Source of the DNA: an uncultured Pseudomonadales bacterium
GTDB lineage: Bacteria; Pseudomonadota; Gammaproteobacteria; Pseudomonadales; Azotimanducaceae
Reading direction: 5' to 3'
Length of the DNA stretch: 64,000 nt
Assembly: GCA_951813295.1 (NCBI GenBank)
Contig: CATOTI010000002.1
Coordinates: 3,420,522-3,484,521, forward strand
Shown: piece by piece, positions 53,547 through 62,611 of the stretch
How the letters are laid out: every line of letters starts with the position of its first letter
Position numbering within the stretch: the first letter of the stretch is position 1
Made by a program: the position numbers and the translations under genes
The notes under the pieces: model-generated
Seen by the model: the letters and a program-made list of their open reading frames with translations, nothing else
What the model was told of the DNA's origin: nothing
Database searches by the model: none

Positions 53547-53981
53547 TTAGTCAAAGGCGGCCCAGCACTCCACTTCGACCCGTCCGCCGAGGGCCAGGCC
53601 CGATGCCGCGAATGCACTACGCGCGGGCTTATTGCCCGGAAAGTACGTCACGTAGATCTCGTTGAAGGTCGGCCATTCGGCGATGTCGACTAGCATGACG
53701 GTGCACTTGACGACGTCGTTCATGCCGAGGTCGTTCGCCTCGAGGATGCTCTTGATGTTCTCGAGTGCTTGCCGCGACTCGCCTTCGATGCCGCCTTCGG
53801 CGAGTTCGAGCGTGCCCGGCTTCATGCCGAGTTGGCCGGAGAGGATCAACAGGTCACCGACCCGGACCGCGTCCGAAAACGGCAAGCCGAGCTCCTTCGT
53901 TCCGTCCGAGACGTAGTACTCGGTTGCGAGCGCCGGGCTCGATAGGACCAGGCAAAGCAAACCGATCATGATTGATCGCAT
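53547..53981 (-). CDS. Exported RidA-family protein
   Basis: The ATG at 53979-53981 is preceded by AAGGAG, and the resulting 144-residue protein begins with a signal peptide (M-R-S-I-M-I-G-L-L-C-L-V-L, cleavage near A-L-A/T-E at 19). The RidA core has the G-Q-L-G-M motif, E-N-I-K-S-I-L-E-A and an arginine in N-K-P-A-R-S-A, the residue that binds the imine substrate carboxylate. RidA proteins are usually cytosolic deaminases of reactive enamines, so a secreted form is notable. Confidence 0.88.
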   Translation of the reverse strand: MRSIMIGLLCLVLSSPALATEYYVSDGTKELGLPFSDAVRVGDLLILSGQLGMKPGTLELAEGGIEGESRQALENIKSILEANDLGMNDVVKCTVMLVDIAEWPTFNEIYVTYFPGNKPARSAFAASGLALGGRVEVECWAAFD

Positions 53982-54084
53982 CGAAGACTCCTTAAAGACC
54001 AAGCCCGAAGCCTAGCGCAGTCCGCGAGAACCATTGCAACGTCACCCAGTTGGGGTGGACTCGCCGTCTTGGTAGAAATGTCGT

Positions 54085-54594
54085 GTGATCGACTTGCTTT
54101 TCATAGGCGGCGCGCCCGGAACGGGTAAATCGACGCTTGCGGCGCTGCTGCAAGCGGATCTCGAATCCGTTTGGATCGACTTCGGGTCGCTCCGGCAGCT
54201 ACACCTTGATCGCGAATGGTCGAACACGAGCGATGAGGAACACGAGATGGCGTTTGAAAACCTCGTGTTCTTGCTGCGTAACTACCTTCGGCACGGCTAT
54301 CGGAATCTCATCGTTGACGACCTGCAGGATTGGCGTTTGGGGACTCTCTGCGAGGAGTTCGCCGATCGCAGTTTCAGGATCGTGACGTTGGTACTGGCCG
54401 ATGAAGATGAGCATCGCGACCGAATCGAGGCTAGGACTGCAGGCTGGCGCGACGCCGACCAGGCCATCGCGTGGAACCGCGCCGTGCTGAGTCGGCCGCG
54501 CTTGCCCCACGAAACGCTCGTCGACACATCGGCGGACGACGCGCGAACGGTCGCGAATCGAGTTCGTGAAATCTTGAAGGCCGCCACCGACTGA
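54085..54594 (+). CDS. P-loop NTPase/kinase-like protein
   Basis: This 169-residue protein starts at GTG 54085. Walker A is G-G-A-P-G-T-G-K-S-T (8-17), a D-D motif near 74 fits Walker B (L-I-V-D-D-L), and lid arginines occur in the helical end. The size and pattern fit the AAA/adenylate-kinase-like small kinase group. The substrate is unknown. It stands alone. Confidence 0.8.
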   Translation: MIDLLFIGGAPGTGKSTLAALLQADLESVWIDFGSLRQLHLDREWSNTSDEEHEMAFENLVFLLRNYLRHGYRNLIVDDLQDWRLGTLCEEFADRSFRIVTLVLADEDEHRDRIEARTAGWRDADQAIAWNRAVLSRPRLPHETLVDTSADDARTVANRVREILKAATD

Positions 54595-54685
54595 CCACGA
54601 TGTCGGTGATCACGAATGTCAGCTGCTTCGGAGCGTCGCGCGGTGAAGCAGTCCACAATGCTCGCTTTGCCCGAAGGAAGAGAAG

Positions 54686-55585
54686 ATGCGATTCAGCTTC
54701 TGGCCCACCCCGTCGTCGCCATTCGAAGACGTCGTCGCGCTCGGTGAACACGTCGAGAAGACCGGTTGGGACGGCATCTGGTATGCCGATCACTTCATGC
54801 CCAACGCACCCGACACATCGACGCCGTGGCCGGAAGCCTGGATGACGTTGGCCGCCCTCGCACCCGTCGTGCCGCGGGTTCGACTGGGTACGCTCGTGAC
54901 GGGCAATACGTATCGTCATCCGGCGGTGCTCGCCAAGATGGCCGCGACGCTCGATCACATTTCCGGTGGACGCGTCGTGCTCGGCCTTGGGTCGGGTTGG
55001 CAGGAGAACGAGCATGCGCAGTACGGCATTCCGTTCTATTCGGTGCGCGAACGCCTGGACCGTCTCGATGAAGCTTGTTCGGTGATCAAGTCGCTCTTCA
55101 GCAACGAATCGAGTGACTTCGACGGGCGTTTTTACCAGCTCGCCGGGGCGAGTCTCGAACCGAAGCCTGTCCAAACGCCGCTCCCGCTCATGATCGGCGG
55201 CGGCGGTGAGAAGGTGACGCTCAAGATCACGGCGAAGCACGCCGATGAGTGGAACGTCTGGGGCACCGTCGACACCTTGAAGCACAAGATGGCGATCCTC
55301 GATCGGCATTGTGCCGATATCGGTCGTGACCCGAAGGAGATTCAGCGATCCGCGGTGGCGCTCCTCTTCATGAGCAATGACGAGTCGTTCATCGCGTCGA
55401 TGAAAGCCCGGGACATGGCCCAGGCGACCATCATCGGAAGCCCAAGCGAAGTGAAGGACATCGTCGCGGCCTACGAGGAAGCGGGGGTCGATGAACTGAT
55501 CGTGCCGGACTTCACGCTCGGCCCGAATTTCGAGACGAAGTCGGCGGTCCTCGATACGTTCATCCATGAAGTGGCGGGTCGCTAG
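54686..55585 (+). CDS. LLM-class flavin-dependent oxidoreductase (third)
   Basis: This 299-residue protein has the family motifs W-Y-A-D-H-F-M, R-L-G-T-L-V-T-G-N-T-Y-R-H-P and R-V-V-L-G-L-G-S-G-W-Q-E-N-E. ATG 54686 is preceded by GGAAGAGAAG. It is the first gene of an operon with an MFS transporter and a Baeyer-Villiger-type monooxygenase. Confidence 0.93.
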   Translation: MRFSFWPTPSSPFEDVVALGEHVEKTGWDGIWYADHFMPNAPDTSTPWPEAWMTLAALAPVVPRVRLGTLVTGNTYRHPAVLAKMAATLDHISGGRVVLGLGSGWQENEHAQYGIPFYSVRERLDRLDEACSVIKSLFSNESSDFDGRFYQLAGASLEPKPVQTPLPLMIGGGGEKVTLKITAKHADEWNVWGTVDTLKHKMAILDRHCADIGRDPKEIQRSAVALLFMSNDESFIASMKARDMAQATIIGSPSEVKDIVAAYEEAGVDELIVPDFTLGPNFETKSAVLDTFIHEVAGR

Positions 55586-55606
55586 CCCCTTAATCGAAGC
55601 CACTCG

Positions 55607-56899
55607 ATGAACGACCCGAAGCGCCTGTCGCTCTTTACCGATGGGCGGCTGTTCTACGGCTGGATCGTCGTTGGCGGCTGTTTCTGCATGTCGATCGTCT
55701 CCGGCGCGTTCGTCTACGCCCGCGGCGTCTTTCTGCCGGAGATGGCCGACGATTTCGGCGGCAGCCGTCTCGACGTGACGCTCGCCTTCACGATCGCGCA
55801 AGCCGTCGGCGCGCTGTGTTCACCGTTCATCGGCGTAGCCCTCGACCGATGGCATCCGCGCATCGTGCTGTTGACGGGTGCGGCGATGATCACCGTCGGC
55901 TATTTCCTGACGGCATGGGTCTCGACACTTCTCGGCCTCTACGCGATCTTCGGGTTGCTGTTCGGTGCCGGGTGGCGGGGTATCTCGAGTTTCTCGACGT
56001 CACGCGTGCTCGTGCGTTGGTTCAACCGGTGGCGCGGGATAGCACTGTCCATCGACGTTGCGGGGGCGTCCGTTGCGGGGATCTTCGTGCCGCTCGTGGC
56101 GGTATGGATGATGGCGAGCTTCGGCTGGCGGATGGGCTTTGCCGCCTTCGGCGTCTTCACGCTCTCGATCGTCATTCCGCTCGTGCTCTTCGTGATCAAA
56201 TCGAATCCGGCCGAGGTCGGTCAATATCCCGATGGCGAGCCGCCCGGCCCGGAGTCCGACCCGTCGGCGCCTGATGCGATTGTCGACGAACGTCTGTCCT
56301 GGAAGACGGCCGACTTTTTGCGCGTGCCTGCGTTTTGGGGCGTCGTGGTCGTTTTCAGCGCCATGGTGTGCGTCTTCAATGGCGTGAACATGCACCTCTT
56401 CGGCCACATGAAAGCCATTGGTTTTCTCGATGAGCGGGCCGCGATCGTGCTGACGGCGATGGGAACGTGCATCGTTGCGGGGAAACCTATTCTCGGTCTG
56501 CTCGCCGACTGGCGCGGTCCCAAGACGGCGGTGCTCGCGTCGCTTGTCGGGCAAACGATTGGTCTCGGCATCTTTGCGCTCGACGAGATCAGTTTCCCGG
56601 TGATGGTCGCCGCCGCAATGACGTATGGCCTTGGCATGAGTGGTATGGCACCGCTACAGAGCGTCGCGGTCGCGGCCGTCTTCGGTCCAAATACGTACGG
56701 TCGCGTGAACGGATTGATGCAGCCTTTCATGTTGCCAGTCGCCCTACTCGCGTCCCCGGTCGCCGCGTGGATCTATGATCAGTCCGGTAACTACACGGCG
56801 GCTTTCATGATCTTCTTCGTTCTGATGGTGATTGCGCTGCCCGTGGCGGCCGTCCTACGTCTGACGGAACGGCAGGTCACAGTCGAGGCAAAGACATGA
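55607..56899 (+). CDS. MFS transporter (monocarboxylate/OFA-like)
   Basis: This 430-residue protein has about twelve membrane segments. The start F-Y-G-W-I-V-V-G-G-C and the later R-G-V-F-L-P-E-M fit the monocarboxylate-transporter-like MFS group. It would move an organic acid or hydrophobic substrate, presumably that of its neighbours. Its stop overlaps the monooxygenase start by 4 bp. Confidence 0.91.
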   Translation: MNDPKRLSLFTDGRLFYGWIVVGGCFCMSIVSGAFVYARGVFLPEMADDFGGSRLDVTLAFTIAQAVGALCSPFIGVALDRWHPRIVLLTGAAMITVGYFLTAWVSTLLGLYAIFGLLFGAGWRGISSFSTSRVLVRWFNRWRGIALSIDVAGASVAGIFVPLVAVWMMASFGWRMGFAAFGVFTLSIVIPLVLFVIKSNPAEVGQYPDGEPPGPESDPSAPDAIVDERLSWKTADFLRVPAFWGVVVVFSAMVCVFNGVNMHLFGHMKAIGFLDERAAIVLTAMGTCIVAGKPILGLLADWRGPKTAVLASLVGQTIGLGIFALDEISFPVMVAAAMTYGLGMSGMAPLQSVAVAAVFGPNTYGRVNGLMQPFMLPVALLASPVAAWIYDQSGNYTAAFMIFFVLMVIALPVAAVLRLTERQVTVEAKT

Positions 56900-58362
56900 A
56901 AGACGCAACTATCGGAATCGTCGGCGCGGGGATCAGCGGTGTGCTGATGGGCATGCAGCTTTGCCGTGCGGGCGTTGACGATTTCGTGATCTACGAGAGG
57001 GCCTCGGATGTCGGTGGCACGTGGTTCTTCAACACCTACCCGGGATTGCACTGTGACGTTCCGTCGCACCTCTACAGCTACACGTTCGAGCCCAATCCCG
57101 ATTGGAGTACGGTCCATGCGAGTCGGGCGGAGATTCAAGCGTACGTGCGCGCGTGTGCCCAGAAGTACGACCTGATCAGCAGGACACGGTTCGAGACGAC
57201 CCTCGAGGCCGCGCGCTACGACGAGGCCGAAGGGACGTGGACGGTCGAAACATCGACCGGCGAGCACGCCACGCACCGACTCCTCGTTTCCGCGACCGGT
57301 GGGCTCACGGCGCCGCGGATTCCGCGCATTGAAGGGCGCGAGACGTTCGGCGGCCTTGCGTGGCACGCCGGCGAATGGCGCCACGACGTCGACTTGTCGC
57401 AATCGCACGTTGCCGTGATCGGCACGGCCGCGAGTGCGGTGCAGGTGGTGCCGGAGGTCGCAGATCGCGCGCGGCGCGTGACGGTGTTTCAGCGCTCGCC
57501 GAATTGGGTGATGCCGCGTCGAAATCGCCCGTACACGGATGCCGAGAGGGACGCGTTTCGAGAAGGTCCGGCGCAGCGCCGCACGTGGCGCAAGCAGTAT
57601 CGGCGAACGCTCACCAACTACAGGGCGTTCCAGCGCAAGCCTGACGCGATCGAAAAACTACGCGAGATCGGCATTCGCAATATTCGCCGCGCGATTGACG
57701 ATCCCGCGCTCGAAGCCGCCGTGACGCCGGACTACGACCCGGGCTGTAAGCGCCTCGTCGTCTCCGACGAGTACTACCCGGCGCTCGCCCAATCGCACGT
57801 CGACCTGGTCCCGCACGGCGTGACCGCGATCGACAACGGAGCCGTGACGGCCGCGGACGGAACGCGTGTACCCGTCGACGTGATCGTCTACTGCACGGGC
57901 TACCGGCTCGGCGGTCGGGTGGATGGAAGCCCCGCGCTACAGGTCGTCGGCCGCGGCGGGAAGACGCTCCGCGATACACAAGCTGCGCGACCGGAAGCCT
58001 TTCGTGGCGCGCTGACGCCGGGTTTCCCGAACTTTTTCTCCGTTTGCGGGATCAACGGAGTCGCCGGCCACGCGCCGTACTTCCTCTCGGCGGAGGTGAG
58101 CACTGAGTTCGTCGCCGAACGGGCAGCCGAACTCGTTCGCGACAACTTGAAGTCGATCGAAGCGTCGCCCGAATCGACGCGTCGCTTCAACGATGAGATC
58201 CAGGCCGAATTGCAGACCATGAGTTGGGCGAGCGGTCAGTGCACGAACTTCTATGTGGATCGATCGGGCCGAGTGGTTTCCTACTTTCCCGGATCTCTCG
58301 GCCGCATGCGGCGTGAAGTACGTGCACTCGGTCTCGAAGACCTGGTCGTCGAGACCTTCTGA
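56896..58362 (+). CDS. Baeyer-Villiger-type flavin monooxygenase
   Basis: This 488-residue protein has the FAD fingerprint G10-A-G-I-S-G15 and the Baeyer-Villiger fingerprint F-x-G-x3-H-x3-W in F-G-G-L-A-W-H-A-G-E-W (about 151-162). The E-R-A-S-D-V-G-G-T-W-x-x-N-x-Y-P motif supports the assignment. It oxidises ketones to esters or lactones with NADPH and oxygen. It overlaps the transporter by 4 bp. Confidence 0.93.
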   Translation: MKDATIGIVGAGISGVLMGMQLCRAGVDDFVIYERASDVGGTWFFNTYPGLHCDVPSHLYSYTFEPNPDWSTVHASRAEIQAYVRACAQKYDLISRTRFETTLEAARYDEAEGTWTVETSTGEHATHRLLVSATGGLTAPRIPRIEGRETFGGLAWHAGEWRHDVDLSQSHVAVIGTAASAVQVVPEVADRARRVTVFQRSPNWVMPRRNRPYTDAERDAFREGPAQRRTWRKQYRRTLTNYRAFQRKPDAIEKLREIGIRNIRRAIDDPALEAAVTPDYDPGCKRLVVSDEYYPALAQSHVDLVPHGVTAIDNGAVTAADGTRVPVDVIVYCTGYRLGGRVDGSPALQVVGRGGKTLRDTQAARPEAFRGALTPGFPNFFSVCGINGVAGHAPYFLSAEVSTEFVAERAAELVRDNLKSIEASPESTRRFNDEIQAELQTMSWASGQCTNFYVDRSGRVVSYFPGSLGRMRREVRALGLEDLVVETF

Positions 58363-58365
58363 ACG

Positions 58366-58788
58366 TCAGCGATTGCCGGCTCGCCAGCCGTACCAGCGTT
58401 CCGGACGTAGCAACATGAAACGCTGGTGTTCGTGGCCGTCGTCGGCGACCACACGCTCAGCGGCCTCCGCGCCGCGGTAGTGCGTGTGGAGTTTTAGGCG
58501 CCATTCCTTCGTCGAGGTGCCGCCGAGTTCGCAGGGGCCTTCGGCGGTCACGTGGAAAGGGCGGCCGCCGCGATCATCGATGCAGAGCGCGGCGCGACCG
58601 TTCGCTTCGATGTTCCGCATCTTGGCCGACGTTTTACCGCCGATGATCTCGAACATCTCGCCAGTCCAGAGGTACCAGACGGGCACGGCGTGTGGGCGCC
58701 CTTTGGCGTCGACGGTCGCGAGCACGGCCGTATTCGGTTGGCGTAGAAATGAATCGCGTTCGTCGTTTTCCATGGTGTTCCTCGTCAA
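58366..58788 (-). CDS. PPOX-class split-barrel flavin-binding protein (second)
   Basis: This 140-residue protein has the split-barrel pattern L-A-T-V-D-A-K-G-R-P-H-A-V-P-V-W-Y-L-W and F-H-V-T-A-E-G-P-C, common in F420- or FMN-dependent PPOX proteins of about 140 residues. It is convergent with the monooxygenase and lies 8 bp downstream of the GST-like gene stop, so it is probably co-transcribed with that gene. Confidence 0.88.
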   Translation of the reverse strand: MTRNTMENDERDSFLRQPNTAVLATVDAKGRPHAVPVWYLWTGEMFEIIGGKTSAKMRNIEANGRAALCIDDRGGRPFHVTAEGPCELGGTSTKEWRLKLHTHYRGAEAAERVVADDGHEHQRFMLLRPERWYGWRAGNR

Positions 58789-58796
58789 TTAGGGAT

Positions 58797-59552
58797 CTAG
58801 AGCTCCATCGGAACCTTGAAATACGAGCGCATGATGCGATCGCGGTGCTCGATCAGAATTTCGTCGGCGCGCGCGAGTGCTGGCGGCACGATCTCGAAGA
58901 TGGCTCGAATGGCGGGGTCGAGCGGACACGCCTCTGCCGATTGAATTTGCAGGAGGTTGCTGAAGGCCGCCCAGTAGATGTCGACGGCGGTGACCGAATC
59001 ACCGATCAGGTAATCGCTGCCGGCCGCCGCTTGAGCATGAAGGCGGGCCGCCAGGTGGTCGAGAAATCTAACGACCCGTTCTTCGGCGAGCGGTCCGTCG
59101 GTTGGGTTGTAACCGTACTTCTCGCCCATCAGGCCCATCGGCTTGCCGGCCTCGATGCGGGCCTGGGCACCGATCAGACGATAGTTCCAGCCGAAGCCGA
59201 GGGGTGCGCAGATGAGATGGGCGAGGCCGAAGCATTCGGCTCGCTGCGCCGGTGTCGACGGCAGAACCGGACGCTCCGGCGCGAGACGCTCCAGCAACAG
59301 AAGGATGTCGTCCCAGCGATTGATGGGGGCTTCGTCCTTCCAGGCGACGATCGGGGCGCTGTTCGTGCCCGCCCAGGCGACGACATCGGTGTTTTCGCCA
59401 CCCGCCTGGAGCGCGCCGACGGAAAAATCGAGGCCTTTGTATTCCATCATCGCTTTCGCTGCCTGCCCCCATGGGCTCGGATAACCGCGCAGGAGCACTA
59501 GGCGCAGGCCGTCTTCCGCGATCAACTCGGGAATGTCGATATAGGTGAGCAT
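58797..59552 (-). CDS. Glutathione S-transferase-like protein
   Basis: This 251-residue protein has a thioredoxin-like start with R-G-Y-P-S-P-W-G-Q-A-A-K and a S-A-P-I-V motif, and a helical C-terminal domain with Y-L-I-G-D-S-V-T-A-V-D-I-Y-W-A. Length and pattern fit a GST. It lies 4 bp downstream of the sulfatase stop and upstream of the PPOX gene on the same strand. Confidence 0.86.
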   Translation of the reverse strand: MLTYIDIPELIAEDGLRLVLLRGYPSPWGQAAKAMMEYKGLDFSVGALQAGGENTDVVAWAGTNSAPIVAWKDEAPINRWDDILLLLERLAPERPVLPSTPAQRAECFGLAHLICAPLGFGWNYRLIGAQARIEAGKPMGLMGEKYGYNPTDGPLAEERVVRFLDHLAARLHAQAAAGSDYLIGDSVTAVDIYWAAFSNLLQIQSAEACPLDPAIRAIFEIVPPALARADEILIEHRDRIMRSYFKVPMEL

Positions 59553-59556
59553 CTTC

Positions 59557-61815
59557 TTACTGATCCGCGAGTTGGTTGTCGAATTCGACCTCGGCGGCCT
59601 TTTTCAAGTCGTCGCGGTCGTTCTCGAGGCGATATTCGACCCAGTGAAGTTTTCCCTCGTAGGCGAACGGGCCGGCATAACGTTCGGAGACGGTCGGTCC
59701 GGCATCCTTGCCGATATCCGTGCCGTAGAGGGTTTGCCGATAAGGCAGCGTCTCGACGGGACCTCGAGCGAGCGAGACCGCGCCCGCCGACGTCTCGAGG
59801 CGTAACTCCGCGTCGCCCTGGTGATCACCGGACTTCACGTAGCGCAGGATCAGGTCGACTTCACCTGCGGGGAGCGGCTCATCGGCGATCACTTCGAACA
59901 TCGTGCCGAGGTGGTTGTAGACGAAGGCGAGCCGATCGTCCTGAACGAAGAACGTCATCCCGCCGGTACGCGCGCCGCTCGCAACCAGTACGCCGGCATC
60001 GCCGGATTGTCGTGTCACGCGTGCTCGGATCTCGAACGAACGATTGCGGATATCGGGCGTCTTCGACCGTTCCAGATGCGGCGTTGCGGGAAAGAAACGT
60101 TGCGTGTCACCGGGCGGCTCGTGGCCTGGCCGGCGAATGATCATGAGCTCGGCCCCGTTTCGATCGTCGAGCGGGAGGACGTTGTACTTGCCGGCCTCGA
60201 CCCACCAGCGATCGACCAGTTCACGCAGCTTCTCGGGTTCCTTTTCGGCGAGGTTTTCACACTCGGAGAAGTCGACGTCGGTGTGATAGAGCGCCCAGTC
60301 GTCGTCGGCGAAGGCCTCGCCTCGCTGGTGCATGGTCACGGCCTTCCAGCCGTTGTGCCAGATCGCGCGGTGGCCGAGCATCTCGTAGTACTGCGTCTTT
60401 TTGACGGTCGGCGTGTCGGCCGAGTCGAAGGTATAGCGAAGGCTCGTACCCTCGACGGGCTGTTGCGGCACGCCGCGGTAGGTTTCGGGCGGTTCGACGC
60501 CGACGATGTCGAGGATGGTCGGCATAACATCACTGACGTGGTGGTACTGATCACGAATACCGCCGGCGTCTCGAATACCGTTTGGCCAATGCATGATGAG
60601 CGGATCCCGGATGCCGCCTTCGTACGTGTTCTGTTTGTAGAACCGAAGCGGCGTGTTACCCGTCTGAGACCAACCCCACGGATAGTTGTTGTAGAGGTTC
60701 GGGCCACCGATTTCGTCGAGCCGGCTCAGATTGTCCTCGACGCGCGTACGCATCAGATTGAAATAGGCGAGTTCGTTCAGCGTGCCGTGTTTGCCGCCTT
60801 CCTGGCTCGCGCCGTTGTCGGAGATCAGGACGATCAGCGTGTCGTCGAGCACGTCGATCGTCTCGAGGAAATCGATGAGCCTGCCGATCTGTTTGTCGGT
60901 GTGGTCGAGAAACCCCGCGAACGCTTCCTGCATACGAACGTAAAGGGCTTTGTTGGCGTCCGGCAGTTCGTCCCACGGCTCGACGCCGGGATTGCGCGGC
61001 GCGAGTGTCGTGCCGGGCGGCACGATTCCCATGCGTTTCTGGTTCTCGAACCACCGCGCCCGCACGACGTCCCAGCCTTCGTCGTATTGGCCGTGGTACT
61101 TGTCGATGAACGCCTTCGGCGCTTGATGCGGCGAGTGCGTTGCGCCGAACGCGACGTAGCTCAGAAACCGGTTACCGGGCGCGGAGCCTTGATGTGCCGT
61201 GATCATCGCGATGGCCTGATCGACGATGTCTTCCGAGACGTGGTAGCCGTCGTGTGACGGCGGATCGATCGGGTGGTTGTCGATCGTGAGTTCGGGTGAA
61301 AACTGATCCGTCGCGCCGCCCATGAAGCCGTAATAGCGGTCGAACCCTCGCTGCAGCGGCCAATGATCCATCGGGCCAGCGGGCGAGCAGTCCTCGAGCG
61401 TCGCCAGGTGCCACTTGCCGACGGCGAACGTGCCGTAGCCGGCGTCGCGGAGAACCTCGGGCAGGATCGCGGCGCTCGGCGCGATCACACCGCGGCAGTT
61501 GGAGAAGCCGGTGTCGACGTTCGAGATGAAACGCATGCCCACCGAATGGTGATTCCGACCGGACAGGAGGCACGCCCTCGTGGGCGAACAGAGCGCGGTC
61601 GTATGGAAGTTGGTGTAGCGCAAGCCGCCGGCCGCGAGCCGATCGATATTCGGCGTGTCGATGTCCGAGCCGAAGCACCCGAGATGTGAAAAACCCGTGT
61701 CGTCGAGCACGATGACGACGACGTTTGGTGCGCCTGCCGGTGGTTTTTTGGGCGGCGCCCAGGCGGGCGTCGACTCGGCAATGGTCGTACCGACCGTGGG
61801 TTCATTGTCTTTCAT
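59557..61815 (-). CDS. Arylsulfatase
   Basis: The ATG 61813-61815, with GGAGAG upstream, gives 752 residues. The sulfatase signature C76-S-P-T-R80-A-C-L-L-S-G carries the cysteine that is converted to formylglycine by a separate enzyme. D38-D39 binds calcium. No signal peptide is seen, so it may be cytoplasmic or exported by another route. It heads a run with the GST and PPOX genes. A long upstream open frame adds 24 residues without family signal. Confidence 0.93.
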   Translation of the reverse strand: MKDNEPTVGTTIAESTPAWAPPKKPPAGAPNVVVIVLDDTGFSHLGCFGSDIDTPNIDRLAAGGLRYTNFHTTALCSPTRACLLSGRNHHSVGMRFISNVDTGFSNCRGVIAPSAAILPEVLRDAGYGTFAVGKWHLATLEDCSPAGPMDHWPLQRGFDRYYGFMGGATDQFSPELTIDNHPIDPPSHDGYHVSEDIVDQAIAMITAHQGSAPGNRFLSYVAFGATHSPHQAPKAFIDKYHGQYDEGWDVVRARWFENQKRMGIVPPGTTLAPRNPGVEPWDELPDANKALYVRMQEAFAGFLDHTDKQIGRLIDFLETIDVLDDTLIVLISDNGASQEGGKHGTLNELAYFNLMRTRVEDNLSRLDEIGGPNLYNNYPWGWSQTGNTPLRFYKQNTYEGGIRDPLIMHWPNGIRDAGGIRDQYHHVSDVMPTILDIVGVEPPETYRGVPQQPVEGTSLRYTFDSADTPTVKKTQYYEMLGHRAIWHNGWKAVTMHQRGEAFADDDWALYHTDVDFSECENLAEKEPEKLRELVDRWWVEAGKYNVLPLDDRNGAELMIIRRPGHEPPGDTQRFFPATPHLERSKTPDIRNRSFEIRARVTRQSGDAGVLVASGARTGGMTFFVQDDRLAFVYNHLGTMFEVIADEPLPAGEVDLILRYVKSGDHQGDAELRLETSAGAVSLARGPVETLPYRQTLYGTDIGKDAGPTVSERYAGPFAYEGKLHWVEYRLENDRDDLKKAAEVEFDNQLADQ

Positions 61816-61995
61816 ATACGACTCTCTCCGAACTTGCTCTGAACTCGTTCGTGCACGAGAACTGGATGTATCGGTGGCGATGGCCACGCCGACAAAACGT
61901 ACAGCAACTGCTGCCCCGTTGCCGACGCGAGCACGCTCTCTTCACTGGACGATTCGGGACTCGTCTTGCGCTTTGCCGAAGCCGTCGGTGGCGAG

Positions 61996-62441
61996 TTACC
62001 CGGTCGTCGTCGTTACCGGTAGGTATAGGCGGGATACAGCGTTGATCGTGCCAACTTCGCGAACGTCGTTCATGAAGGCCTGCCATCTCGGAACGCCCAC
62101 GCCGATTGCCGTACACCCGGTGTAAATCACGCCCTCGACGAGTGCATATGCCTCGACGACCACGGGTTCGCCGTCGATATAGCGCATAAATCCTTCCGGA
62201 TTCGGCGCGATGTCGATCGATACGTTCGACAGGTCGGCCCGGCGCGCTTGAAGGCATCGACGTTGTTGGCGTAGAGGCGGCGAACCTCGTGCATTGAACG
62301 TGGCATGCCGTGGGTTATCCCCTGCGGCGCGCCGGTGAAGGCATCGACCATGGCATCGACATCACCTGCTCTCTGGGCGGCGTGAAACTCGTCCAGTGCC
62401 GTCGTTATCTCATCCTTCCAAGTCTGCTCCATCGGCGTCAT
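61996..62441 (-). pseudogene. SnoaL/NTF2-like gene with a frameshift
   Basis: Two frames together make one NTF2-like protein. The first starts at 62441 and holds a helix with D-V-D-A-M-V-D-A-F-T-G, then changes at about 62231-62246. The second (stop 61996) continues as S-N-V-S-I-D-I-A-P-N-P, M-R-Y-I-D-G-E-P-V-V-V-E-A-Y-A and W-Q-A-F-M-N-D. The frame shift removes an intact reading frame at a GC-rich site, so the gene is broken or the sequence has an error there. Confidence 0.75.
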
Positions 62442-62611
62442 CGCTTACCTCGCACAACTGGGTGGGTATCGCCAACCTGGCATTCGCAAAACAGTACAGA
62501 GCGAACCGACGAGAACGAAGTGTTCGATCTCCGCTTGAGATCGCTTAAGCCACGGGGCTCTCGTGTCGGGTCCCGGTTCGCTTGAGGCCGGGAGCCGCCT
62601 AGAATCACCTC

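Noticed and set aside
59821..61257. Long plus-strand frame of 478 codons opposite the arylsulfatase
   Set aside because: It is antisense to a clear sulfatase with its full motif set. Long antisense frames are common in GC-rich genes.
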